From contig CM041465.1 in NCBI GenBank assembly GCA_023213395.1, positions 71,865,741 to 71,929,740 on the forward strand: a stretch of DNA of 64,000 bases, given 5' to 3'. This DNA is from Cycas panzhihuaensis. Taxonomy: Eukaryota > Cycadophyta. Below, piece by piece: positions 20,020-31,853 of the stretch; within the stretch, counting starts at the first letter, position 1, and the number at the start of each line of letters is the position of its first letter. Below the pieces are notes generated by a model. It searched no databases and was not told the origin of the DNA. It saw nothing but the letters and a program-made list of their open reading frames with translations. The position numbers and the translations under genes were made by a program.

Positions 20020-21100
20020 AACCATTAAAGAAGATCCAGGCCAAAGGAACAACAACATATGAATTCGAAGGAAATCTGATCCTACGAAAAGGCAAAATAT
20101 TAGTACCAGCATCATTGTCATTGAGAACTAAAATCCTCAACAAGCCCCATTCCGCCCCAACAATGGGACACATAGAAATTGACAAAACATATCACCAGAT
20201 ACGAAACACATTCTATTGGAAGGGAATAAAATAAGAGATACATAGGTTTGTTTTAAAATGTGACACTTGCCAAAGAAACAAAAACAAAAGTGTAATAAAT
20301 CCCAATCTACTCCAACCATTATATACATCGGAGCAAAAATGGGAAGAAATCTTGATGGATTTCATAATTGGATTGCCCGAATTAGAAGGCAAGGATGCCA
20401 TCTTTGTTGTAGTTGATCGTTTAACAAAATATGCACATTTTAGAGGAATACAAGTAACAACTAAAGTTAGTCAAATCATTGAAATTTTCATAAAAGAGAT
20501 ACATTGCCTCCATGGATTTCCAAAAGCAATAGTCAGCAACGATGACGCAAAATTCACAACTCATTTTTGGCAGGAGTTATACAAATTAGTTAGCACAAAA
20601 TTATCCATGAGTGCTGCCTATGATCCATAGATAGATGGCCAAACCAAAGGAGTAAACAAATGTCTGGAAGGATACTTGCGAAACTTCACCTCAAACAAAC
20701 AACAACAATGGCACAAATGGCTTCACCTGGCCAAATGGTGGTATAACACCACATACCATACCTCTACGAAAATGACTCGTTCCAAGAAATTTATGGTTTT
20801 GACCCACCTTCCATCTTTACATGGACAAAAGTCTCCTACATATAATCTGTTCAAGAACAATAGGAGCAAATGGAGCAAACAATTCAATTACTCAAAGACA
20901 ACCTAATCTTCACCAAGAATCGAATGAAGCAACAAGTAGACTTGGACAAACCAAAAATCTCCTTTGTGATAGGAGACTAGGTCTACATAAGACTCCAACC
21001 GTATAAACAAACCACAATGAAACAATCCCGTAAACATAAACTACAACCACGATTCTTTGGTCCATATTAGGTTACTAATAAGATGGGAGAAGTGGCGTAC
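20020..21100 (+). pseudogene. Chromovirus A integrase
   Basis: The zinc-binding part shows H and H near 20145-20175 and CDTCQRNK (20262-20285). The core carries Asp in ILMDFIIGL (20350-20380) and Asp in VSNDDAKF (expected SDxDxKF, so the catalytic loop is altered). After an in-frame stop at 20627 comes the region KGVNKCLEGYL, where the expected Glu (IEIVNK) reads Gly. The core therefore lacks the third acidic residue. LAKWWYNTTYH is conserved downstream (20730-20765). Confidence 0.85.
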
Positions 21101-21229
21101 AAACTAAGCCTACCCTTGAATAGTCAAATCCATAATATCTTTCGCATTTCATGCCTTAAGCAAAAACTTGGTCAAAATATCACCCCACAAATAGAATTAC
21201 CAAATATTGGATGTCAAAGGCAAGATTAT

Positions 21230-21400
21230 TATAGAACTAGAGGGCATTCTACAAGTACATACAAAAAGGTTACACTCCAAAGAAATCCAAGAATGTCTTA
21301 TAAAGTGGAAGACCCTGAATCAAGAAAACGCAACCTAGGAATCTGAAGAATGGTATCGTTAGCATTTGGACTTACCCATGCTTTGAGGGAAAAGCATATT
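21230..21400 (+). pseudogene. Chromovirus A C-terminal chromodomain
   Basis: One frame reads IQECLIKWKTLNQENAT, a stop in place of Trp, then ESEEWYR and LDLPML. B ends with IREHLIRWKDLDIEDATWE and C with VKEYLLKWWTLDTEDTTWE in the same position. This is the chromodomain that chromovirus integrases use to target chromatin. The stop at the conserved Trp would remove its end. Confidence 0.82.
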
Positions 21401-21416
21401 TTCAAGAGGAGGGATT

Positions 21417-21582
21417 TATAGCATTCCCTTTACCATTCTGGCTGACTTCAAACATTCAATCTATATGGTATATTTTAGTTGACCACTATAAGTTATATGG
21501 CTGAACTTTGTAAATTAATTTAATCGACTTCTACACCACATTCTTGTCAAATTCTTGAGATGTAGTTTATCTACATATTTAT
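21417..21582 (+). repeat. Chromovirus A 3' LTR, left piece
   Basis: Begins TATAGCATTCCC where the 5' LTR has TGTAGTATTCCCC, directly after the polypurine tract. It breaks off at the TTTAT target site of copia-2 and resumes at 26903. Confidence 0.9.
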
Positions 21583-21772
21583 TGTTAAGGTTAATGTTTT
21601 ATCTAGGCTTATTGTAATATACAAGTGAAGGTTATGTGACATTCCCTCTTTACCCGGCCTATGACAAGTGGCATACATGCATTCAGCCCTATCCAAGGCT
21701 CATGTAACTCACATTGTATTTATAGAGGGACTTCCCTCATTAATGATATGAGCTTTCATTGAGAGTTTAACA
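21583..21772 (+). repeat. Copia-2 5' LTR (190 bp)
   Basis: TGTTAAGG at the start, TTTAACA at the end, followed by the primer site TGGCATCAGAGC, which differs from the usual tRNA-Met site at one base. TATTTATAGAGG near 21717-21728 is a likely TATA region. Confidence 0.94.
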
Positions 21773-21784
21773 TGGCATCAGAGC

Positions 21785-22530
21785 AAGGTTCTCTATTTGT
21801 TTAAGACAAGTTCAGTAGGGGTCTTGGAGAGAAAAGTTTGATATTAAGTTTTATAGGGTTTATGAGAGAATCTGACGGAGTTTATAGGGTTTCTGAGAGA
21901 ATCTAAAGGAGTTCTGATATTTTTCAGGCTGTCAAGCAAGCAAGACATTAATTGTATGAAGTACGGACAAAGTACAGACACTATACGGGCAGGGTATGGA
22001 CTGTATAGACCAATTTTTAAAGTGCTCAGAACTATCTAAAATTTCACCAGCAAGTTCGTTTTGAAGAGGTCATCATCTTTCTCTAAAGGCTTGACTCGAA
22101 AATCACATGTTTTAAGGTTATTTCGACCAATTTTCAATGGGTACAAGTTTAGAAAGGAGATCACAAATTTCTCGCATTTTGCTTAGTCATTTTGAGTAAT
22201 ATATCTCTCAAAATCTTCCTCTCCTTAAGATGAGTCTGTTGATACCAATTTCGAAGTGGTTTGATAGAGATTTTAAAAAATACAAGCATTTTTCTCAAAG
22301 AACCCTAGTTGCCAGTCTAGGATTTCGACCCTAATTCTGCTCAATTGAGAAAAATTCTTTCAGAAATTTTTATAGATTTGGAACCTATGTCTCAAGAGCT
22401 ACATTTTGCACCTATTTTTTTCCTGATCCATACAGTTGCAAATTTTTTCATAATTTTGTATAATGTATGGTCGTATAGCCTGAAAGTACAGTCTCATGGT
22501 GTTTATTGCTTAGTTTCATAAATCTAAAAA
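21785..22530 (+). other. Copia-2 untranslated leader
   Basis: About 745 bases between primer site and gag without a supportable gene. Two similar runs, TTATAGGGTTTATGAGAGAATC (21851) and TTATAGGGTTTCTGAGAGAATC (21883), form a short tandem duplication. The copia-3 leader (62234-62919) has the same length and position, including a similar stretch about pyrimidine-rich CCGTATAG. Confidence 0.6.
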
Positions 22531-23480
22531 TGGCCTCTTCAAAAGATGCCCTTGGTGAAGCAAATAAGCTTACAGAAACAAATTTTAGCATCTAGAAAAT
22601 CAAAATAGGACTTCTAAGAGCCAAAATGCATGGAAAATCGTAATTGGAGAAGAAAAAAAACCCTCAGATATTGTTGCTGGGAAGAGAGGGACAATATAGC
22701 CATTACCATTCTCAAACTTTTAATCTATGACTCTCTTTTGTCCTATGTAGATGGTGTAGGTACTTTTACAAAAATCTAGGTGGTGGTAACTTCCTTGTTC
22801 AGTCAAAGGAATAAGGCTAGAATAATTGCTTTAAGAGACGATTTGTATAAACTTGGAATGAGAAAAAATCAGCCTATCTCTGATTTTGTTGCAAAAGTAA
22901 ATAATGTCAAGAACAACCATATTACAGCTGAAGACAAGATTACAGACACAAAAACTTGTTTATTTGATAGTAAATAAACTACCTAAATCATTTGATAACA
23001 TGGTCAATATGCTTAAAAGAGAAGGTCAAACTGCTAATATGACCTTTGAGGCTTTAACAGGACATATGTTGAACCAGAAGTAGAGGAATAAAAGATATGA
23101 AGAAGAAGTCGAAATTGAAGAAGTTTTTCTGTCAAAACTCAACTTGGGCAGCAAAGGACATGGGCAAATTACTTTCCGTGGATGTGGCAAAACACCTCCA
23201 GTAGAAAACAGAAATTGGTTAGGCTCCAAAGGCCATTGGTCAAAAGGAAAATACCAAGCAACATCAATTCCCCTAAGAGACTCCAAAGTTTGCTTCAACT
23301 GTGGAAGACTAGCTCATTTTTCAAGTAACTATCGTGAATTTGATGTATGTTATCACTGTGGACAGTTTGGATATTTTTCCTATCAATGCCCAAAAAGATG
23401 TGCAGAAATTCAGAGAGGGAAGCAAGTTGCAGGTCATTATAGCAAAGAACAACATATAGTGGAAGACAAAGTGGAAACAA
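22531..23480 (+). pseudogene. Copia-2 Gag with two zinc knuckles
   Basis: The ATG at 22531 starts MASSKDALGEANKLTETNF, matching the copia-3 Gag start. After frameshifts it continues with LFSQRNKARIIALRDDLYKL and MRKNQPISDFVAKVNNV (22795-22900). The nucleocapsid has CFNCGRLAHFSSNY and CYHCGQFGYFSYQC (23292-23395). The first knuckle has lost its last Cys and the second its His, so both are damaged. Confidence 0.85.
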
Positions 23481-23520
23481 CCTTAATTATCACTCTTGTC
23501 GCCAATTCCAACATAATAGA

Positions 23521-25110
23521 TGACTGGTATGTTAATTTAGGAGCATCCAATCATATGATAGGAAAAGAGAATGGCTTGAGACTTTGAACCCATATCCTTC
23601 TGATAGAACAATTGAGCTAGGCAACAATTATCCTCTTCACATTCAAGAAATTGGAATAATTGTTGTAGAAATTGAAGGAAAAATTCAAAGAATTAGTAAT
23701 GTTCCTTTTGTTCTTGGAATAAAAAAGAATTTGTTGTCTATGTCCCAGTTAAGAAATAAGAAATTGAGGACTATGTTTGATGAAAATAGACATTGCTTCA
23801 TTCTAAACATGAAAAGGAATGGTGTTGTAATTGTAGAAGGGATAGAAAGAAATAATCTCTATAAGTTGCTTTCTACACCTATTATGCTTGAAGGTGGTTC
23901 CATTATGTCTAGAACTAATGCAAACTCTCTCGTTGTTTCTAGTTGTAACGATAATGAAATCTGGCATTTGAAGTATGGGCATATCTCAAATGATAGGTTA
24001 GAATTGTTAGAAAGTTCTAACATGGTAGATGGACTTCCAAATGTGTCCTTCAATCCTTTTGTGTGTAAAAGTTGTATAATGGGAAAGTAGCACAAGACTC
24101 CATTTCAAAGAAGCATATGGCAAGCATAGAATAAATTAGAATTAGTCCCACATAGATCTCTATGGACCCATCACACCAAGTTCTTTAAATGGAGCTTGGC
24201 ATTTTCTTACCTTTATTGATGATTTTTCCAGAAGAACTTGGGTATATTTTTTGTTTAGTAAATCAAATATATTTGATCATTTTAAAGGATTCAAAGAAAA
24301 AGCTGAATTAGAAAGCAACAGTAAAATTAAATGCATTCGCTCTGATAGTGGAGGTGAATATATATCAAAAGAATTTCATTTCTTTTGCAAAACACATGGA
24401 ATTCGTAGACATGTGACTACACCTTACTACAATCAAATGGTGTAGCAGAATGAATGAATAGGACTATACTAGAAATGACTTGTCTAATTCAAGATAGACC
24501 ATTACTAAAGCATACTGGGCAAAAGCTATTAATACTACAATGTACCTAATAGATAGGAGTCCAACGCAAGCTTTGCATAAGATCACACTAGAAGAAGTGT
24601 GGACTGGATGAAAACTAGATGTAAGTAATCTCAAAGTTTTTGGTTGCAAGGCTTATGTTCATATTCCAAATAAAAAACGAACTAAGCTTGATAACAAAAG
24701 TATAGAATGCATAATGATAGGATATAGCAACAGGTCCAAGGCTTATAGATGTATAGATCCTAAAGCCAACAAGCTCTATATTAGCAGCGATGTAGTCTTT
24801 GATGAAAATCTTGAAAGAAATCAAAGGATATGCCAGGAGATAGAAACAACTTCGGAAACATCTATTGCCAAAACTATGCCAACCTCTATTAATGAAAATT
24901 CAAAAATCACTTCAAAAAATATTGAATCTGATAGTGAGTCATTTGAAGGAAAATCTCCACATAGCAGTCAAGTCAGTCCTTCTAACAAACAAAGTGTTCC
25001 AAGAGAAGAAGAGCAAAGGCTTACATCCAAAGAACATGTTAATAGGACTCCTCCAAAGAAGATACCAAAATGGTATCTCAAAACAATTGAGGAAACCAAA
25101 GGAAATGTTT
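23521..25110 (+). pseudogene. Copia-2 protease and integrase
   Basis: The protease loop, normally DSGASxHM, reads NLGASNHMIG (about 23535-23565). The GAG-pre-integrase segment ends with the HHCC zinc region: WHLKYGHIS (23960) and CKSCIMGK (24066). The integrase core shows DDFSRRTW (24218), SDSGGEYIS (24340) and NGVAE before a stop (24437-24450), so the DDE residues can all be seen across frames. The C-terminal part has GYSNRSKAYRCIDP and SSDVVFDEN (24720-24810). Confidence 0.87.
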
Positions 25111-26680
25111 TTTAGCACAAAACGAGGTCACAAAAACATCAAGCATTAGCCTGTCTTGTTGAACCTCAAGCATACGAAGAAGCAAGCCAACATTCTAAGT
25201 GGAAAACAATAATGGATGCCAAGATAGCTGCAATTGCAAAAAATGAAACCTAAGAGTTGGTTAAACCTTTGACAAACAAACCCATTGTTAATTGCAAATG
25301 GGTTTACAAGGTAAAAGAAAATTCTAATGGAGAAATTGAAAAATATAAAGCAAGATTAGTTGCTAAAGGGTACACTTAGACTGTTGAAATAGGCTATGAT
25401 GAAACATTCTCACCAGTAGCTAAACTGAACACCGTGAGAACTATAATTGTTTTAGCTGCTTAACAAAACTGGAAAATTTTTCAACTTGATGTGAAAAGTG
25501 CCTTCTTAAATGGAGACTTGAAAGAGGAAGTACACATGCATCAACTAGAAGGTTATGCAAAATCAAGATAAAAAAATCCTCTATGCAGGTTAAAGAAGGC
25601 CTTGTATGGGCTAAAACAAGCACCAAGGGCATGGTATGCAAAATTAGATAAATATCTTGTTCACAATAACTTCCATAGGTGTGAATCTTATCTAAGTTTG
25701 TATATAAAAATCAATAAGGATCTGTTTACTATAATACTGGTATATATAGATGATATGCTTCTCACAAGAAGCGATACATATTCCATCACATCTATAAAGA
25801 CTCAATTAAAAAAAGTCTTTGAAATGACTTAGGACTATTATATTATTATCTTGGAATTGAGGTAAACCAACTGAAAGATTCAATTATTTTATCTCAATCA
25901 AAGTACATTAGAAATCTATTGAGAAGATTTAACATGGAAAATTGTAATAGTTGTGCCACACCTATGGAAATAGGTTGTGTATTAAATCACGACACAGATG
26001 GTCAGCCAGTGAATGCAACTACATACAGACAACTAGTTGGAAGTCTAATATATCCTACTACTACAAGACCTGACATCTCCTATTCAGTTGGAGTAATTTC
26101 CAAATATATGTAAGAGCCCGAGATATCACATTGGAATGCAACAAAGAGAATACTCAAATATTTAAAAGGAACAATAAATTTGGGATTGAACTATGCAAAG
26201 ATCGATACAATACAGCTAACCAGTTATAGTGATTCAGATTGGGTAGGAGTTAAGACAGATAGGAAGTCTACAACAGGATATTGTTTCTCCATGGGTTTAG
26301 CAGTAATATCATGGAGTAGCAAAAAATAGTCAACAGTTGTACTATCTTCTACAAAAGTTGAATACAAGTTAGGAGTAAGTGCAACTTGTGAAGCCATCTG
26401 GATGAGACAATTACTAAAAGACCCGAATCAAGAACAACATATTCCTACCATTCTATTTTGTCACAATCAGAGCACAATTAAGATGACCAAAAATCCTATT
26501 TTTCATGCTAGAACAAAACATATAGAAGTTCATCATCATTTCATAAGAGAGAAGATTCAAAATAAGGAGAGAGAGCTACTGCATTGTATATCAGATGAGC
26601 AAATTGCTGACATATTTATAAAACGTCTAAGCAAGGACAAATTCCAATTCTTTAGAGACAAACTTGGAGTAAAATAGATA
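25111..26680 (+). pseudogene. Copia-2 reverse transcriptase and RNase H
   Basis: RT holds [57 protein letters not shown] and an intact catalytic YIDDM box (25745-25760). The connection region YRQLVGSLIYPTTTRPDISY lies at 26024-26085. RNase H follows with HNQSTIKMTKNP (expected DNQS, so a catalytic Asp reads His), ARTKHIEVHHHF and a terminal KLGVK. Stops near 25256, 25375, 25460, 25830 and 26110. Confidence 0.9.
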
Positions 26681-26696
26681 AAGCATTAAGAGAGGG

Positions 26697-26897
26697 TGTT
26701 AAGGTTAATGTTTTATCTAATATTTTATCTAGGCTTATTGTAATATACAAGTGAGAGTTATGTGTTGTTCCCTCTTTATCAACCTATGATAAGTGGCATA
26801 CATGCATTCACCCTTGTCTAAGGCTTATGTAATTCACATTGTATTTATAGAGGTACTTCCCTCATTAATGATATGATCTTTCATTGAGAGTTTAACA
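26697..26897 (+). repeat. Copia-2 3' LTR (201 bp)
   Basis: Same ends as the 5' copy. It carries an extra AATATTTTATCT-like segment near 26719-26730 that duplicates the neighbouring TTTTATCTA. Confidence 0.94.
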
Positions 26898-26902
26898 TTT
26901 AT

Positions 26903-27205
26903 AAGGCTCTATGGCCCAAATCCTAGGCATCAATTGAGAGTTTTATACCTCCTATATTTTCGGCCTTAAGGGCAGTAGTTGAGAGGATTCTTTTGCCTCG
27001 AAGAGGAAGCTAGGGCAAATACTCAATATCCTATAAGTTTTGATACACTATATATACTATTTTCTCTTGATATTCTAGTCTGTTTAAGTTATAAAGCAAT
27101 AGATATAGTACTCTTTTGGATAAGTCACATAAAAATCTATAAGTTAGTCTGGTATATGGTAATCATTCGACCACTAAGGTGTGAATTCCCTTCAGAATTG
27201 CCATA
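26903..27205 (+). repeat. Chromovirus A 3' LTR, right piece
   Basis: Resumes at AAGGCTCTATGGCCC after the copia-2 target duplication and ends GCCATA where the 5' LTR has CCCACA. Confidence 0.9.
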
Positions 27206-29230
27206 ATCGTGGAATAGGGACCACACAAGAAAGGCCTTCTTGGGCTCTAATAGTGCATGCAACATACTCTCAAACCTCTACCTCCATGTCACTTCACTAT
27301 AATTAATACACAAAATCTGATTGAGTCTGACAAATATTCTATCATTGTTAGCAAGATTTTTGCATGCATGCAAGACAGAAAATCTATTAAAGGGATTTGA
27401 GAGGTTCCATGTCTAGTCCTACCGCCATTTATTACATTCCTCTATGGATAAGTTAGGGATTTAAGTCGTAGGACATTGATTCCATATTTCCTCAATAATG
27501 AACCTATCAAAATTTTTAAGATTGAATTCCTACCTAATCGTTGCCCATGATTTCGACCACCCCTTAATTTTATCAAATAAATAAGAAATAACCATCAGGC
27601 CCTTTTCACAAAGGCGCTTGGCCTCAAACCACAAAATTTGACCCAAGCATTGACTACCTCACCGCAATAGTGGAGACCGCCAAATGGAATGATTTTGAAA
27701 TAATAGCCCTTTAAGAGGCTCATCCCCTCCCCTTTGGCTCAGTAGTTTCTAATAATCCTCCCATGCCCCGTAAATTGTTTGCAACATAGAATAGCCTACA
27801 ACCTTGATTGGGATTAGCACGATTAATGCTTTGTGGGCACTTAAGCTAAACCTACTCATCCCACATGGCTTGGCCCAGGCTACATTATGTCTTACTAAGA
27901 TTTTCCAAGCCTCTTCTCCTTCAACCACTTCCACCAACCATTTGACATAGAGGACTCTTCCTTAAGGATTGATATCAATGAGACCTAACTTGCAATTTTC
28001 CTTAGGCTTGCAACAAATCTACCAGTTGACTTTGTTGAACCCCTTGTTGCCCTTAAAATTGGACCAACGAAAGGATCCAAGGATTTTCACAAGCTTGTCA
28101 TATTGTTACATTGGATGGCACCCAACATGATGAATAGTATGCACAGGTTGTGGCCAAAATTTTGGAGCAAATTTGAAACTTGCCTACTAAGGAGAAAATT
28201 TTAGAAGACCATGTATTAAGTTTCCTTTCAACTCTATCTATCACATATTCCTACATTTCAACGAGTGAAGCTCCAAAACCAAAGGGGATTCCTAGTAACT
28301 TGAAATTTTCCCTAGTTTGGATCCACTTCCAACTATATTGATTAAGCCAATCTAGTATGTCCTTCGGGGACTATATATAGCATGCAATCTTTTCCCACTA
28401 GATTTTGGACCTAGAGGTTGAACAAAAGATATTAACTTCCAAATCTTGGGTAATACTTTTTGGCTCTGCTTTGATGGTCAAGAATGAGTCATCTGCAAAA
28501 TGCCCGTTAACCATTTGTTTGTCAAAATCCGAGAGACTAAGGCCCTTGAGATAGCTGAGCTGACTTTATCATGCAACAAGTACCCAAGCATATTCGCTAG
28601 TAAACATAGAGAGAGGAGGCTAGAGAGCAACCATGTCTTATGGATCCTTCTAAATGAATTAGAAATGTGAGCACAAACATATGTGAACAAGATTTACACA
28701 ATTCTTAGAAATGTACCTCTAAAGCCAAGAGCACCAAGTATACTAACAATGAAGCCCCATTCTACCTTGTCATACACCACCTCAAAATCAAGTTTTATAA
28801 AGAGAGTGTCTTGACTAGAAAGTCTTGCCCATTCCACTCCTTCAACAACACCTACAATATTATCCAAGATAAACTAGCCTTTGATGAAACATGTCTATTT
28901 TGGACACACAATGATAGGAAGCATGGGCCTAAGCCTTAAGGCAAGGACCTTTGCTAATAATTTATGTAACACATTCAAAAGGGTAATCGACCTCTAGCTC
29001 CTAATAAGCTTTGGGTTACCCCATTTGGGTATTAACTTGATGGAGCCTTGGTTCATGATAGCACCCAGGGAACTAGTGGCTAACGCCTCTTGATAGACTT
29101 CTAACAATATTGGGCTAGTACAATCCTAGGTAGCCTTATAGAATTCACAAGGAAAACCATCAAGTCCTGGTGATTTTTCATTAGCCATATTAATTTTATG
29201 AGTTTTTAATAAGCACATTTCTTACCATCT
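27206..29230 (-). pseudogene. LINE (L1-type) reverse transcriptase, upstream half
   Basis: Minus-strand non-LTR retrotransposon ORF2. From its upstream end: ANEKSPGLDGFPCEFYK (about 29190-29135), IKLIPKWGNPKLI, TLLNVLHKLLAKVLALRL, FIKLDFEVVYDKVEWGF and the catalytic FADDS box in HFADDSFLTIKAEPK (about 28505-28460). WPQPVHTIHH and a long tail follow. Endonuclease and ORF1 are not found, so the 5' part is lost. Many stops. The frame carries on at 16372-15750 on the far side of element A. Confidence 0.8.
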
Positions 29231-29601
29231 AGTGAACTTTTATGTCAATTTGATCTTGATTTTTACTTTATGCAAATAATGGTCATCGTATGTCTATTTT
29301 GATGACTATTAGCTCTTACAATTAAAACTAGACATTGTAAGGGGCCAAATGATAAATAGGTCTACACAAAGACTTAAATCAATTTTCAAGTCTATCAAAA
29401 CAATTTACTAATGAAATTAAAAGATCAAACATTTGTGAAGGCCTGAAAATATATGGGCAGATTTAGAAATTGTGCATGCATAATCCTACTTCAAATTGAA
29501 AAACAACATCATGCCACTCTCCAAGGGCGTCATATAAACTGAATCAGTCCCTTAGAGCCAAAGAAAATTACATAAAGTTTTAGTTTGAAGAAGGATAAAA
29601 C
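29231..29601. other. Unassigned stretch between LINE and G LTR
   Basis: About 370 A/T-rich bases. No domain, repeat or RNA gene recognised on either strand. Confidence 0.4.
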
Positions 29602-29956
29602 TGTGTGTGTCGCGTTATCTCTACCTTCAATTTCCACACATTACACAGATAAAGCCAGCACAACATGGAATTACATGAATTAAGAATGCACACTAGAGTC
29701 TTTATTATTCATAAAGGGCATTGCATCTAGCCCTCTCACAACCAAACATAAGCTGAACAATATAGCTAGCTATTACGAGATACAGCTTAAGCCATTACAA
29801 CAAAAGATACAAAGATAAATCCTAACTATGAGATAATACATCACACACATTAGACTTACTTTATACAAAGTATATCATAATTCATTACATCAACAACTTA
29901 ACTACTTGGATCTCTTAACAGCTTTATTATGTAGTGTTTATGAAGCAACCCTGTCT
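29602..29956 (-). repeat. Element G 3' LTR, outer piece
   Basis: On the minus strand this segment holds a likely poly(A) region (GAATAATAAAGACTC near 29705-29690) and ends in CACACA. The inner piece at 41187-41483 begins TGTGTG after a polypurine tract, giving the short inverted termini expected of an LTR. Chromovirus B separates the pieces. There is no second G LTR to compare, so this is a reasoned assignment. Confidence 0.45.
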
Positions 29957-30413
29957 TAAGTCTGGCCGACTCCTATACAAGGTTGTGGCCAACTTTTAAT
30001 TGTAGTTTTGAGTGCATCTTTTATCTCTCTGACCGACTTCTATTACTACAATTGGTGTGCCTATAAATAAGGACCCTTGGGGGTCATTTGATCATCATTA
30101 TGTGCAAGTTTTCCTCTCCAATTTTGGCCTTTGGAAAGTGCAAAATTTCAGCCTTAGGATTGCATTTTCTGAGGAGGATCTCCGCCTCGAAGGGCTCGGC
30201 CAACTTTACAGGTGTATTAGTACCTTTTTTATCATCTATTTGTATTTTGATCGCAATTTGATCTTAATTTCAGCCGTTGTACTTTGATTTATATTTGTTA
30301 TACATTTGATCTGGATATTTTCATATAAGGAAATTGCTATTTGAGTTATGTTTTCTATAAGATTGGCTACGTTTTGCTCCATTTTGTATCATTTTGGGGA
30401 AAGAATTGCTACA
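29957..30413 (+). repeat. Chromovirus B 5' LTR (457 bp)
   Basis: Starts TAAGTCTGGCC (TG expected; the 3' copy also reads TA) and ends GCTACA. A TATAAATA box lies at 30062-30069. GCCTCGAAGGGC at 30184-30195 is shared with the LTRs of C. The primer site that follows reads TAATATCAGAGC (30416-30427), the tRNA-Met site with GG changed to AA. Confidence 0.92.
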
Positions 30414-30547
30414 AGTAATATCAGAGCTTCATTTCGAAGTGGAAATTTTCATGGAATTTTTTCCAAAGGGAAGGAAATTTTGACCCACCCTACCACATGA
30501 GAAAGACAAAAAAAAACGAAACATAACTGAGATCCAGGAATATCAGA

Positions 30548-31291
30548 ATGTCGAGATCCCAAGAGTCTGAGGAACAACTCGCATAAAAAATGACAACAGT
30601 CATGCAAGAATTGATACAATAGATCAAAAACCTCAACGGAAGATTAGAAAGACAAGAAATAATCCAGCCGAAAGTAGAACAAAGCCAGGATTCAGATCAA
30701 GATATAGACTAAGGAAATCAGAAAGGTAGATTCAAAAAAGGATTTATTTTTCAACAAAGAAACATGAGACCACAAGGAATCCCCACGAACACAAAGATCG
30801 CATTGGAGAAATTTGATCCTGAAAAAACACGGGACATAAGAGCTTGGCTACTTCAGATGGAAACCTACTTTGCAGTTAACCAAACACCAGAGATAGAAAT
30901 GGTTCCTATTACCTCCTTACACCTATATAGATGAGCCCTAAATTAGTATGATTGGTGGAAAAAGATGATAGGATCGCAACAACAGGAATGGAGAAACTTT
31001 AGAGCAGCAATTATCAATCAATACGAAGATTCATGGGTCATGGATTACTTCACTCAACTAATAAGATTGCAGCAAACAGGGTCAGTTAGAGAATATACGA
31101 ACAATTCTAGATGCAACAATGCATGATCACATCAAATATCCCTCAAGAATATCTCGGGGAAACATACATAAGTGGTCTCAAGGCGCCGATAAGATTCAGT
31201 GTGCTAGCACAACAACATGGAGCACTGGAAGAAATTATAAAACATGCCAGGTGCGTTGAAGCTGAACTCAAAGAAACCCGACCAACTTTTG
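30548..31291 (+). pseudogene. Chromovirus B Gag, part 1
   Basis: The ATG at 30548 opens MSRSQESEEQLA. The capsid region has KIALEKFDPEKTRDIRAWLL, METYFAVNQTPE and AIINQYEDSW (30790-31030). A frameshift near 31110 leads to YISGLKAPIRFSVLA and ARCVEAELKETRPTF. It stops at the C insertion site at 31291. Confidence 0.87.
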
Positions 31292-31826
31292 TGTAGCGGA
31301 AACTTTTAACTTAATTCTGAATTAACACAAAAATTCACAGATACTAGTCTAACATAGGCTCAAACAAATCCCCTCAATCTCAAATAATAATGAATATTGG
31401 AAAATCACCATAAACACCAAAATAAAGTAATGGAAATAGTACAAATAAAGGTAAATATATTGTCCAAACATAATACTGGAGTAAATATACAACAGAATAT
31501 CCTTACTGAATGCTTGCCCTTCGAGGCTAGAATCCTCCAAATATCTCAGGCCAAAAGGCCGAGCCAACTGCAGCCTTAGAGCCAAAAATGTGGAAGAGAT
31601 CCAACCGAAGCGATGATCCAAAATGAGGGCTTTGATCCCTATTTATAATGGTCAATTATTATCCTGCTTGAAGTCGGCCAGAATTAGGACAGTTCATTGG
31701 GAGTAAACCATTAATGAAGTTGGCCAGAAGACTAGCTTATTGGTTGGCTAATATTCCTGTGCTCATTTCTAGGGGTTTAAGTCAGCTGATAGGCCCCTAA
31801 AGAGAGGGTTTTCCTAGAACGCAACA
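31292..31826 (-). repeat. Chromovirus C 3' LTR (535 bp)
   Basis: On the plus strand TGTAGCGGAA to GCAACA; it aligns with 36501-37041 throughout. TATTTATA (TATA on the minus strand) is at 31640-31647, and GCCCTTCGAGGC, the complement of the B motif, at 31516-31527. Confidence 0.94.
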
Positions 31827-31853
31827 AGTCCCCCCCCCCCTCCTAAAAAAATG

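Larger units (their letters stand above)
21583..26897 (+). mobile_element. Copia-2, complete element nested in the A 3' LTR
   Basis: A full-length Ty1/copia element: 5' LTR 21583-21772, primer site TGGCATCAGAGC (21773-21784), gag, protease, integrase, RT, RNase H, polypurine tract (AAGAGAGGG ending 26696), 3' LTR 26697-26897. A perfect 5-bp target duplication TTTAT flanks it (21578-21582 and 26898-26902). By eye the LTRs differ at very roughly one position in ten plus an 11-12 bp insertion in the 3' copy. Coding sequence has many stops. It is related to, but a different family from, copia-1/copia-3. Confidence 0.95.
16373..27205 (+). mobile_element. Gypsy chromovirus A, split by copia-2
   Basis: A complete but decayed Ty3/gypsy element on the plus strand: 5' LTR (16373-16842), tRNA-Met primer site, gag, protease, RT, RNase H, integrase, chromodomain, polypurine tract (AAGAGGAGGGA near 21404-21414) and a 3' LTR. 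The 3' LTR is broken into 21417-21582 and 26903-27205 by copia-2; joined, its length is 469 bases against 470 for the 5' copy. The 3' LTR ends are TA...TA instead of TG...CA. No clean target duplication is seen (CATGT before, ATCGT after). LINE sequence flanks both sides. Confidence 0.9.

Noticed and set aside
16368-27210. Target-site duplication around chromovirus A
   Set aside because: CATGT and ATCGT agree at too few positions; the claim of insertion in a LINE rests on frame continuity only.
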